In this document: positions 1-6,442 of the stretch, piece after piece
How the letters are laid out: each line of letters begins with the position of its first letter
Position numbering within the stretch: the first letter of the stretch is position 1
Source of the DNA: an uncultured Ruminiclostridium sp.
GTDB lineage: Bacteria > Bacillota > Clostridia > Oscillospirales > Ruminococcaceae
Length of the DNA: 8,831 bases
Direction of reading: 5' to 3'
Assembly (NCBI GenBank): GCA_910585505.1
Contig: CAJUFF010000123.1
Coordinates: 1-8,831 of the forward strand
Position numbers and translations under genes: made by a program
The notes under the pieces: generated by a model
The model's database searches: none
What the model was told of the DNA's origin: nothing
Seen by the model: the letters and a program-made list of their open reading frames with translations, nothing else

Positions 1-821
1 TCCGTCTCAAGCAAATATCCCAACAGTTTTGTAAGAGCGTTTACTCCATGCTCCGGAGTCGAAGCGTGAGCAGATTTTCCCTTGCAGACAATATATGATT
101 TTCCGTTTTCATAACGGCATTCGATATCCTCAGAAGCGGCAAGTGTGAATTTTCCTTTGAGAACCGCTGCCGCTTCCGACGGAACCGCGTTTACCACAGT
201 TCCGCCGCTTAAGCTTTCAATATGGGAGCAGTCGAAGCTTCCGCCAAATTCAAACCTCAGCATTCCTTTTTCGGTGGTGATAATCGGATATTCCGCGTCC
301 GGCGTGAATACCGCGCCGGGCATTACGGCTCTTTTCATATATTCCCGTATATCAAGCTCAGAACCGGTTTCCTCCGAACAGCCCGCTATCAGCCTGACGT
401 TTTTCTTAAGAGTATAGCCGCATTCCCTTACTGCTTTCATGGCGAAAAGCGACGCTATCACCGCCCCTTTGTCGTCCATACAGCCCCTCCCGTACAATCG
501 TCCGTCTTTTTCCGTCACGTCGAAGGGGGGATAGCTCCAGTCCTTTTCCGTAACCGGAACCACGTCAAGATGCGCCAATATTCCCAAAGCGGGTTCTCCC
601 TCCTCCGAAAAGTCGGCGCTGCCCGCGTAGTAATCGTAATTTTTTCCTTTAAATCCGTTTTCCTCGCAAAGCTTTAAAAATTCTTCAAGCGCCTTGCCGC
701 ATTCCGCGCCGAAGGGATACTTCCCATCTTCTTTTCCGCTTACCGACGGTATTCTTATCAGTCTTGCCAGCGCTTTTTTCATTTCCGGAAAATTTTCCTT
801 TAAATATTCTTTTATTTCCAT
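1..821 (-). CDS. PepV/Sapep-type M20 metallodipeptidase, 3' part beyond the left edge
   Basis: Cytosolic dinuclear-metal (Zn or Mn) dipeptidase that releases amino acids from dipeptides. Only the first 273 residues are present; the family is usually about 460-470 long. Seen: LAHLDVVP with H84 and D86, GRGCMDDKGA with metal-bridging D116, CSEETGS with catalytic E150 and metal ligand E151, D174 in FTPDAEYP, and H252 in KSAHASTPEHGVNA of the lid domain. From memory these sit at nearly the same spacing as the active-site residues of Lactobacillus PepV. The last metal-ligand histidine would lie outside the window. The start is ATG at 821, with AAAGGG eight bases upstream, inside the lysine-rich end of the preceding gene. 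That gene stops one base before this ATG, so the two are probably translationally coupled. Exact substrate preference cannot be read from the sequence. Confidence 0.93.
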   Translation of the reverse strand, partial: MEIKEYLKENFPEMKKALARLIRIPSVSGKEDGKYPFGAECGKALEEFLKLCEENGFKGKNYDYYAGSADFSEEGEPALGILAHLDVVPVTEKDWSYPPFDVTEKDGRLYGRGCMDDKGAVIASLFAMKAVRECGYTLKKNVRLIAGCSEETGSELDIREYMKRAVMPGAVFTPDAEYPIITTEKGMLRFEFGGSFDCSHIESLSGGTVVNAVPSEAAAVLKGKFTLAASEDIECRYENGKSYIVCKGKSAHASTPEHGVNALTKLLGYLLET

Positions 822-822
822 T

Positions 823-1956
823 TTACTTGCCCTTTCTTTTTTTCGCTTTTTCGCCGTCATCAGCCAGAACGGAGCTTTTCGCGTGAGTTTCCCTGTATTT
901 TACGGCGCTTTTCTCATATTCCTTCAGGAGTGCCGTTATCTCTCTTATTGCGGAGTCGGGAGCGTACATTTCCACCTTTCGCCGCTTTGTATCTCCGTTT
1001 TTCAGCTCCTGTGTAAAAATGATCTCAAGCTTGTGTTTCTTTGTGTTTAAGGTTCCGTAGGTGGCTTCGGGCATTATCTTGCCCCAATGATAATATGTGC
1101 CGCCGTAATACACCGATTTGCTCCCCACTATCACTCTTTCGCCGTTCTGCATCATTCTTTCATAGTTGAATTTCGGCATTACAAAGAACAGGAGAGCAAA
1201 AATCGCAAACACTCCTATGCTGAAAAACAGGCTTATCCACATAAGATTGGTTTTAACCATAGCATTTGCCAAAATATAAATATAATATACGGAAAAAGCC
1301 AGACCAAAAAGCGATATTGCGATATAAAAACCGCGGTTACGCTTTTTCGCCTTCTCCGCCAGATCTATAAGCTCGTGTTTTTTCAAACGGTACTCAAGCT
1401 TTGCCCCTTTGCCCTTAAGCAGCTTGTCAAGAGTAAGGGCGGCGGGGAAATAGTATGCAAAGTCAATGACAAGAACGGCGGAGGTAAAGACGGTGAAAAC
1501 TATGCCAAAAACAATCTGGGTTCCGTCAAGATCCACGTTAAAGAAAAATATCGACAGTACTCCCAGAACCGCCCCGAACAGCAGAAGCCACAAAAACGAC
1601 CACAGCATGGGGTTGCGCGGACAGTAAAATTTGCGTTTTTGTTTAGGCTTATCGTCCGGGTGCGTTATCGTCCCCTCCTCAAATTTCTTGAGATTTTCGA
1701 GAGCTGCGTCGGCATCGGGATCCTTTTTCTTCAATTCGTTTTCGTCATTTTCATTAAAATGTTCACTTTCTTTTATCACTTTGGGGACAATGTTAAAATC
1801 CTCCATGCCGTCAAAAAGCGATCCGTCAAAGTTCTCGATGTTGTTTTGATCAACAATGTTTTCAGGCGGTGATTCGGACGCGGTTGCCAGTGGTAAGCCG
1901 CAGTCTTCACAGAATTTTCCCTCGTTATTTTCATGGCCGCAATTACTGCATTTCAT
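823..1956 (-). CDS. zinc-ribbon multi-pass membrane protein of unknown function
   Basis: I do not recognise a named family. The 377-residue protein opens with a zinc ribbon (C3, C6, C16, C19; CxxC-x9-CxxC), followed by an acidic, probably disordered linker (about 25-100) and a basic patch. Four hydrophobic segments follow at about 118-139, 146-170, 210-232 and 238-262. Residues 263-350 form a soluble, probably beta-rich domain (GERVIVGSKSVYYGG...), and the tail is Lys-rich. A loop of about 40 charged residues separates spans 2 and 3. ATG at 1956 is chosen over an in-frame ATG at 1974: AAAGGA lies 9 nt before 1956 and the protein then starts MKCSNCG like other zinc-ribbon proteins, whereas no RBS precedes 1974. 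First gene of an operon with the downstream dipeptidase. A role in membrane sensing or scaffolding is only a guess. Confidence 0.85.
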   Translation of the reverse strand: MKCSNCGHENNEGKFCEDCGLPLATASESPPENIVDQNNIENFDGSLFDGMEDFNIVPKVIKESEHFNENDENELKKKDPDADAALENLKKFEEGTITHPDDKPKQKRKFYCPRNPMLWSFLWLLLFGAVLGVLSIFFFNVDLDGTQIVFGIVFTVFTSAVLVIDFAYYFPAALTLDKLLKGKGAKLEYRLKKHELIDLAEKAKKRNRGFYIAISLFGLAFSVYYIYILANAMVKTNLMWISLFFSIGVFAIFALLFFVMPKFNYERMMQNGERVIVGSKSVYYGGTYYHWGKIMPEATYGTLNTKKHKLEIIFTQELKNGDTKRRKVEMYAPDSAIREITALLKEYEKSAVKYRETHAKSSVLADDGEKAKKRKGK

Positions 1957-2021
1957 ATCGTATTTTCCTTTCATATGATTACAAAGTCAACAAGATATCG
2001 CAGAAAAAATTATCTATAATG

Positions 2022-2050
2022 ATTTTACCATATCTTTCCGCTAAAATCAA
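2022..2050 (-). promoter_or_regulatory. extended -10 promoter for the zinc-ribbon/dipeptidase operon
   Basis: Read on the minus strand, TTGATT (2050-2045) is followed after 17 nt by TAAAAT (2027-2022), preceded by TGG, an extended -10. Transcription would start near 2015, leaving a leader of about 60 nt to the ATG at 1956. Sigma-A type, divergent from the promoter of the OadG-like gene. Confidence 0.6.
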
Positions 2051-2122
2051 CAATAAAATTAAAGGTAGAAAAATCATACAAAAATTTTTCTGAAATTTTC
2101 TTATTTTATTTGACAATAGTTA

Positions 2123-2151
2123 TTGAAATTTTTCGGAAAATATTGTATAAT
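2123..2151 (+). promoter_or_regulatory. sigma-A promoter for the oadG-like/oadB-like pair
   Basis: TTGAAA (2123-2128), a 17-nt spacer and a perfect TATAAT (2146-2151). The predicted start near 2158 gives a leader of about 80 nt to the ATG at 2237. The leader holds a weak stem (AGTTAATT with AATTAGCT, one wobble) that I cannot tie to a known riboswitch. Confidence 0.75.
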
Positions 2152-2236
2152 TAATTTTGATTTGATGAAAAGTTAATTTACGGGTTAAATCGATCCTGAA
2201 TTAGCTTAATATACTGTAATATAAGGAGATTAGGTT

Positions 2237-2671
2237 ATGGTAGAAATCGCTAAGCTTCTGGCCTCCGTAACAAAGGGCACCACGGTTCCGTCCGAACACG
2301 TTGATATGATGTGGGCGACTCTTGTAACGGGTATTGTGGTAGTTTTCCTGATATTGGTGCTTTTGGTATTTATACTGTGGCTTCTGGGAAAGGTTCTTAA
2401 TATGAATTTTAAATCCAAGACCGCCGCTCCCGAAAAGCCCAAGACCGCTCCGGCGCAGGCCGCCCCCGTAACCGTAACCGCACCCGCGGAAGCGGAAAGC
2501 GAATACGACGAGGACGACAGCGAAATAATCGCGGTTATTGCCGCAGCTATTGCCGCATACGGAGAAGCGGACGGAAAGCAGTACAAAATCGCTTCCGTGA
2601 AAAGAAAAGAAAAAGCGCTTCGCGGTAATTGGAGTGCCGCAGGCATACACGAAAACACAAGGCCCTTCTGA
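2237..2671 (+). CDS. OadG-family sodium pump decarboxylase small membrane subunit
   Basis: Small subunit (gamma of oxaloacetate decarboxylase, delta of methylmalonyl-CoA decarboxylase) that anchors the carboxyltransferase to the membrane beta subunit. The 144 residues comprise a short N-terminus, one long hydrophobic span (about 27-52), a Pro/Ala-rich flexible linker (62-86), an acidic stretch (YDEDDSE, 90-96), a hydrophobic helix EIIAVIAAAIAAYGE (96-110) and a basic end with WSAAGIHENTRPF. This C-terminal pattern is what I recall of clostridial OadG-like proteins rather than of Klebsiella OadG. AAGGAG lies 8 nt before the ATG, a strong site. It is followed after 98 nt by the beta subunit. 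Which decarboxylase it serves cannot be decided, because no alpha subunit is linked here. No gene symbol is given for that reason. Confidence 0.85.
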   Translation: MVEIAKLLASVTKGTTVPSEHVDMMWATLVTGIVVVFLILVLLVFILWLLGKVLNMNFKSKTAAPEKPKTAPAQAAPVTVTAPAEAESEYDEDDSEIIAVIAAAIAAYGEADGKQYKIASVKRKEKALRGNWSAAGIHENTRPF

Positions 2672-2693
2672 AAAAAGCGGATTTTTTCAACAA

Positions 2694-2741
2694 ATCCCCT
2701 TGGGACTCAGTCTTATGAAAGCGCTCCTCCAAAAAGGGGAT
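2694..2741 (+). repeat. possible mRNA hairpin between the two decarboxylase subunit genes
   Basis: ATCCCCTT (2694-2701) pairs perfectly with AAGGGGAT (2734-2741) across a 32-nt loop, just upstream of the RBS at 2755-2760. It has no T-tract, so it is not a terminator. It could set the ratio of the two subunits by processing or partial attenuation; this is inference. Confidence 0.35.
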
Positions 2742-2769
2742 AAAACAAACCGAGAAAGGAAAAAAGCAA

Positions 2770-3960
2770 ATGTTAGAAACTTTTTGGGAAACCATAAAAA
2801 CATTGGCGGCTGAATCCGCTTTTGCTAATATTTCATGGCAGCAGGGCGTAATGATCTTACTTTCCTTCCTGCTGATGTATCTTGCCATTGTCAAGAAATT
2901 CGAGCCTTTACTTCTTTTGCCAATCGCTTTCGGTATGGCTCTTACCAATATTCCGGGAGCGGAGCTTTATCATCCCGAATTTTTTATGACGGGCAATATT
3001 GATTACGGTCAGGTGCTCCACGACGGCGGACTTCTGGACATACTTTACTTAGGCGTAAAGCTGCAGCTTTTCCCGCCGCTTATCTTTTTGGGAATAGGGA
3101 CTATGACCGATTTCGGCCCGCTTATCGCAAATCCGAAGAGTTTCCTTTTGGGAGCGGCAGCTCAGGCGGGTATCTTCTTTACATTTATCGGCGCGTGTCT
3201 CCTCAGTATGACGGGAATAACCTCATTTACAATGGAGCAGGCGGCGTCCATAGGTATCATAGGCGGCGCGGACGGACCAACTGCGATATTTGTTACGTCC
3301 AGGCTGGCTCCCGAAATGTTGGGTTCAATCGCTGTGGCGGCATACTCCTATATGGCGTTGGTGCCCTTTATACAGCGTCCCATTATGTTGGCGCTGACCA
3401 CTAAAAAGGAGCGCTCCATCAGAATGAAGCAGCTTCGCACCGTTTCCAAGCGTGAAAGAATCATTTTCCCTATTGCGGTAACCCTTCTCGTATCATTTAT
3501 AGTACCCGACGCTACGGCTCTTGTGGGTATGCTTATGTTGGGTAACCTGTTCAGGGAGAGCGGAGTTGTTGACAGACTTGTCAAGACAGCTCAGAACGAG
3601 CTTATGAACATTGTCACCATTATGCTGGGCGTTACGGTCGGCGCAACCGCCACCGCCGCCAACTTCCTCAGCATAGAAACGCTGGCTATTATACTTTTAG
3701 GCTTGATCGCGTTTAGTATCGGTACTGCTTCGGGCGTTCTTTTCGCCAAGCTTATGAATAAGCTCAGCGGCGGAACGATAAATCCGCTTATAGGTTCGGC
3801 GGGCGTATCTGCGGTGCCTATGGCGGCGAGAGTAAGCCAGAAGGTGGGTGCGGAAACAGATCCCTCAAACTTCCTGCTGATGCACGCCATGGGACCTAAC
3901 GTGTCGGGCGTTATCGGTTCGGCGGTTGCGGCGGGCGTACTGCTCTCCATATTCGGATAA
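2770..3960 (+). CDS. sodium ion-translocating decarboxylase subunit beta (OadB/MmdB/GcdB family)
   Basis: Multi-pass membrane subunit that decarboxylates carboxybiotin and uses the energy to export Na+. All 396 residues look intact, near the length of other short-form beta subunits. Seen: GGADGPTAI with D168, Y194, the helix-VIII block with N338, G342, S347 and R354 (INPLIGSAGVSAVPMAAR), LGVTVGATATAANFL (286-300), and the C-terminal HAMGPNVSGVIGSAVAAGV. From memory of Klebsiella OadB, D203, Y229, N373, G377, S382 and R389 all match at a constant offset of 35, so the ion-translocation residues are complete. AAAGGA lies 9 nt before the ATG. It forms a two-gene unit with the OadG-like gene and ends before a strong terminator. 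The carboxyltransferase and the biotin carrier are not next to it, so substrate (oxaloacetate, methylmalonyl-CoA or glutaconyl-CoA) is open. Confidence 0.95.
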   Translation: MLETFWETIKTLAAESAFANISWQQGVMILLSFLLMYLAIVKKFEPLLLLPIAFGMALTNIPGAELYHPEFFMTGNIDYGQVLHDGGLLDILYLGVKLQLFPPLIFLGIGTMTDFGPLIANPKSFLLGAAAQAGIFFTFIGACLLSMTGITSFTMEQAASIGIIGGADGPTAIFVTSRLAPEMLGSIAVAAYSYMALVPFIQRPIMLALTTKKERSIRMKQLRTVSKRERIIFPIAVTLLVSFIVPDATALVGMLMLGNLFRESGVVDRLVKTAQNELMNIVTIMLGVTVGATATAANFLSIETLAIILLGLIAFSIGTASGVLFAKLMNKLSGGTINPLIGSAGVSAVPMAARVSQKVGAETDPSNFLLMHAMGPNVSGVIGSAVAAGVLLSIFG

Positions 3961-4026
3961 AATCGTGGCATATCCCGTCAATGTCAAGGATTTATTAAAG
4001 GAATAACCTTTTCATGAATTAAAATG

Positions 4027-4096
4027 ATATTTTCCCGCGAGTTGAAACGATTGCGCACTCAAAGCGTAACTGTCGTAAAAGCTCGCGGGAAAATAT
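4027..4096. repeat. long stem-loop with 15-bp perfect arms in the 3' region of the oadB-like gene
   Basis: ATATTTTCCCGCGAG (4027-4041) is the exact reverse complement of 4082-4096. Inside the 40-nt loop, ACGA (4047-4050) can pair with TCGT (4073-4076), and TTGCGC with GCGTAA, giving a three-part nested stem. No T-tract follows on either strand, and a separate terminator lies 23 nt downstream. It is probably transcribed as a 3'-UTR structure or small RNA domain, or is a dispersed palindromic repeat. Confidence 0.7.
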
Positions 4097-4118
4097 TAGA
4101 CCTTATCCCTTATTTTTG

Positions 4119-4154
4119 CAAGCTGTCATTGTTGGTAAATGGCAGCTTGTTTTT
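4119..4154 (+). terminator. Rho-independent terminator of the oadG-like/oadB-like unit
   Basis: CAAGCTGTCATT (4119-4130) pairs with AATGGCAGCTTG (4138-4149): 12 bp with one G-T wobble and a 7-nt loop, followed by five T residues. It lies about 160 nt after the beta subunit stop. Confidence 0.9.
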
Positions 4155-4211
4155 CGTTATTTTACAAATGTTTATCACAGCAGGCGCGCCATCCCTTTAA
4201 GCAATGTCATA

Positions 4212-4266
4212 ATTCTCAATCATGTTGTAGACAAAATTTCACAGGGGCTACAAGATGATTGAGAAT
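4212..4266. repeat. 19-nt-arm inverted repeat abutting the 62-nt repeat
   Basis: The arms 4212-4230 (ATTCTCAATCAT g TTGTAG) and 4248-4266 are reverse complements except for one mismatch (4224 against 4254), around a 17-nt loop. No T-tract and no open frame of interest. The arm start ATTCTCAATC resembles ATTCCCGATC at 4282-4291 in the neighbouring repeat, and ACAAAATTT occurs in both (4231-4239 and 4296-4304), so the two may be diverged relatives. Confidence 0.75.
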
Positions 4267-4328
4267 ACACCATAAGCCATAATTCCCGATCGACCACAAA
4301 ATTTGTCTATACTTTGATGGGGAATTAG
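4267..4328 (+). repeat. 62-nt non-coding repeat, left copy
   Basis: The reverse complement of 8696-8757 aligns to it over 62 nt without gaps at 49 identities. The core (4282-4318) has only 3 mismatches in 37. It contains ATTCCCGATCGAC, a partly palindromic centre (GAC...GTC) and TTGTCTATAC. AATTCCC (4281-4287) and GGGAATT (4320-4326) can also pair within this copy. The family is not recognised. It could be a MITE-like or REP-like element, or a regulatory site. Confidence 0.75.
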
Positions 4329-4371
4329 TATTAAGTAATGTTAAACATATCGTAAAGAATTTTATGAATTG

Positions 4372-4418
4372 TAAAAAAATAAAGTCCGAACCTCACCTTT
4401 TACAGTGTGGTTCGGACT
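4372..4418 (-). terminator. glgA: Rho-independent terminator of glgA
   Basis: On the minus strand AGTCCGAACC (4418-4409) pairs with GGTTCGGACT (4392-4383), extended inside by CAC/GTG after a T-T mismatch, and is followed by TTTATTTTTTT down to 4372. It begins about 45 nt past the glgA stop. Confidence 0.92.
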
Positions 4419-4462
4419 CAGAAAATGTTTTTAAGCAAATTATTATTTATCGGACAACTTTA

Positions 4463-5899
4463 TTACATTCCGCAAATCTCTTTATAAAGTCCTATATACA
4501 GCTTAGCCGACTGCGCCCAGCTAAAGTCGGCCTTCATCGCCTTGGTCACCAAAGCACCCCATGCCTTGCTGTCGTTATAGTAAAGCTCGGTGCATCTGCG
4601 AACCGCGCCTAACATATCGAGAGCGTTGTATGACAGGAAGGTGAAGCCGAGCCCCTTTCCGTCCGGTTCTCCGTAGTCGGGAATCGAATCCTTCAAACCG
4701 CCTGTAGCTCTTACAACGGGAATTGTCCCATACCTCAGTGAAATCATCTGAGCAAGGCCGCAGGGTTCACTCTTACTGGGCATGAGGAACATATCGGCGC
4801 CCGCATATATTTTCTTTGCAAGAGCGGGTATGTAACCGCAGGTGAAGCTTACCTTATCGGGATAACGATAATGCATTTCGTTAAAGAAATTTTCATACTG
4901 CGCTTCACCGGATCCTAAAATCACTATCTTACAGCCCAATGTAATCATTTCGTCAAAGGCGCATTTTATAAGGTCAAGACCCTTGTGCTCAACAAGACGG
5001 GACACAAGTCCGATAACGGGCGCGTCATCATCGGTGGGAAGTCCCACCTCCTCAAGCAGCTTTTTCTTGCATACTCTCTTGCCGCTCTTGCTCTTTGCAC
5101 TGAATGTGGCGGGAATTGCGGGATCCTTTTCGGGATTGTACATATCCGTATCAATACCGTTCAGGAAACCGCAGGTTTTATAAGTTTTGTTCTTGAGTAT
5201 TCTGTCAAGGCCGTGCGAAAACCACGGATCAAGTATTTCGGTGGCGTAGGTGGGAGAAACGGTGGTGACCTTCTCGGAAACTTCGATGGCCGCTTTCATA
5301 AAGTTAACGTCTCCGTCGTACTCCATAATATTCTTATAGTGCTTGGGTATACCGAGCACCTCTTCCATAAGCTCAAGGCCGTAACGACCCTGATACTGGA
5401 TATTATGAATGGTGAATACAGTATGAATATTCTGCATATTATACTGGTTACGGTAATAAAGGTTGTAATAAACCGGGATAAGAGCGCACTGCCAGTCATT
5501 GGCGTTGATAACGTCGGGACGCAGATCGAATTTTTGAATAAGCTCCATCACCGCACGTGAAAAGAAAGCGTATCTTTCACCGTCGTCGTAATAACCGTAA
5601 AGACCGAAATCACGCTTAAAATAGTATTCGTTGTCCAGAAAATAATAGGTAACTCCGTTAAGCTCGGTTTGGAACACTCCGCAGTACTGCGCTCTCCAGC
5701 CTACCGACACATAAAAGTGATCCACGTACCTTATATTTTCCTTATGGGAATCCTTTATGGTATTAATGTAATAAGGCAATACCACAATACATTCCTGTCC
5801 CTCCGCCACAAGAGCCTTGGGAAGAGAACCCGCTACGTCCGCAAGTCCGCCCGACGCGGCAAAGGGTTGAGCTTCGCTGGTTGCATAAAGAATTTTCAT
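4463..5899 (-). CDS. glgA: glycogen synthase (ADP-glucose type, GT5)
   Basis: Transfers glucose from ADP-glucose to the non-reducing end of alpha-1,4-glucan in the cytosol, building glycogen. The 478 residues match the usual bacterial length. The N-terminal GT5 domain starts MKILYATSEAQPFAASGGLADVAGSLPKA(L), with H165 in TIHNIQYQG. The C-terminal GT-B domain carries SRLVEHKG (R301, K306), PSKSEPCGLAQ with E378, and YGTIPVVRATGGLKDSI. The classical KTGGL nucleotide-sugar motif reads ASGGL here (residues 15-19), so the lysine is absent; I believe this variant recurs in clostridial enzymes. ATG at 5899 is chosen because AAAGGA lies 9 nt upstream and the family begins exactly there; the frame stays open further upstream but shows no homology. 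Single-gene unit with its own promoter and terminator; no glgB, glgC, glgD or glgP is adjacent. Confidence 0.96.
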   Translation of the reverse strand: MKILYATSEAQPFAASGGLADVAGSLPKALVAEGQECIVVLPYYINTIKDSHKENIRYVDHFYVSVGWRAQYCGVFQTELNGVTYYFLDNEYYFKRDFGLYGYYDDGERYAFFSRAVMELIQKFDLRPDVINANDWQCALIPVYYNLYYRNQYNMQNIHTVFTIHNIQYQGRYGLELMEEVLGIPKHYKNIMEYDGDVNFMKAAIEVSEKVTTVSPTYATEILDPWFSHGLDRILKNKTYKTCGFLNGIDTDMYNPEKDPAIPATFSAKSKSGKRVCKKKLLEEVGLPTDDDAPVIGLVSRLVEHKGLDLIKCAFDEMITLGCKIVILGSGEAQYENFFNEMHYRYPDKVSFTCGYIPALAKKIYAGADMFLMPSKSEPCGLAQMISLRYGTIPVVRATGGLKDSIPDYGEPDGKGLGFTFLSYNALDMLGAVRRCTELYYNDSKAWGALVTKAMKADFSWAQSAKLYIGLYKEICGM

Positions 5900-6190
5900 G
5901 ACTGTATTTCCTTTCGTGAAAAAATTACAGGGAATTTTATGACAACGCCGCACAATTATTACCGTTCGACAGCAATGCCGGATTTTTCGTCGAATTGCAT
6001 AAACATGACGCAGGAGGACAGCCGATAAGATAAGTCCGTCGAAGAAAGTTTGTGAATATATCGAAAAATGTGGATAACAAGCGGACGTTAAAGGTGTGAG
6101 CCGTTTATTGCGCGGTATTGCATTATATATTATTCGCCAGAAGCTGCCGACAAGTACGTGTATTTGCATAAAAGCACGGCAAATTTTTAC
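5900..6190 (-). other. long glgA leader (about 290 nt)
   Basis: The stretch between the predicted glgA transcription start and its ATG. Near its 5' end TGCCG (on minus, 6181-6177 side) can pair with CGGCA (6149-6145 side) across about 27 nt, and a perfect DnaA-box 9-mer lies in its middle. I recognise no known riboswitch and no convincing terminator. The in-frame open stretch here is not protein-like. Confidence 0.45.
6069..6077 (-). promoter_or_regulatory. single perfect DnaA-box 9-mer
   Basis: TTATCCACA on the minus strand matches the consensus DnaA box exactly, within the glgA leader. I saw no cluster of boxes around it, so this is not an origin. Chance alone would give such a site in several percent of windows this size. 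A DnaA titration or regulatory role is only possible. Confidence 0.3.
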
Positions 6191-6196
6191 TTTTTT

Positions 6197-6225
6197 ATTA
6201 TAGCACAAATTTTAAAAAATTACAA
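6197..6225 (-). promoter_or_regulatory. extended -10 promoter for glgA
   Basis: On the minus strand TTGTAA (6225-6220), a 17-nt spacer and TATAAT (6202-6197), preceded by TGC, an extended -10. The start would be near 6190. It stands back to back with the sigma-factor promoter across an AT-rich gap that also holds the inverted repeat ATTGCA/TGCAAT (6252-6275), a possible operator. Confidence 0.7.
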
Positions 6226-6360
6226 GTTGAAAACTAAAAAAATTTAAACAAATTGCACAATCATATATTTGCAATCAGTTTTAAATTGTGAGCGATACGT
6301 CATTTAAAAAAGGGATTGCGATAAAACCATGAAAAAAACAAGCAAAAATCTGAAATATTA

Positions 6361-6386
6361 TGTAGCGTTTTTAAATATTTTACGTC
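6361..6386 (+). promoter_or_regulatory. ECF-type, probably autoregulated promoter of the sigma/anti-sigma pair
   Basis: TGTAGC (6361-6366), 16 nt, CGTC (6383-6386). This differs by one base from the TGTAAC-N16/17-CGTC pattern known for Bacillus ECF sigma factors. The start near 6393 would leave about 50 nt to the ATG at 6443. ECF operons are commonly self-activated, which fits. Direct recognition by this sigma factor is inferred. Confidence 0.55.
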
Positions 6387-6442
6387 TGTATTTATAAGAT
6401 TACAAAAAATTGGCCGAATATTTCCGAAAGGGGAGATAAAAA

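Noticed and set aside
1087..1872. 261-codon open frame on the plus strand
   Set aside because: Antisense to the zinc-ribbon membrane protein; no RBS and no recognisable domain.
1957..1974. Start of the zinc-ribbon protein at 1974
   Set aside because: No RBS precedes it. The codons between 1974 and 1956 themselves contain the AAAGGA that serves the ATG at 1956.
2110..2115. Perfect TTGACA as a -35 box
   Set aside because: It lies 30 nt from the TATAAT at 2146, and no -10 box sits at 16-18 nt. TTGAAA at 2123 has the right spacing.
2670..2688. GAAAAAA/TTTTTTC inverted repeat right after the OadG-like stop, as a terminator
   Set aside because: The stem is essentially all A-T and the coupled beta subunit lies downstream; too weak to call.
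4463..6208. glgA read as a 581-residue protein from an ATG at 6208
   Set aside because: The extra 103 residues resemble no GT5 protein, the upstream ATG overlaps the predicted promoter, and a good RBS precedes the conserved MKILYATSEA start at 5899.
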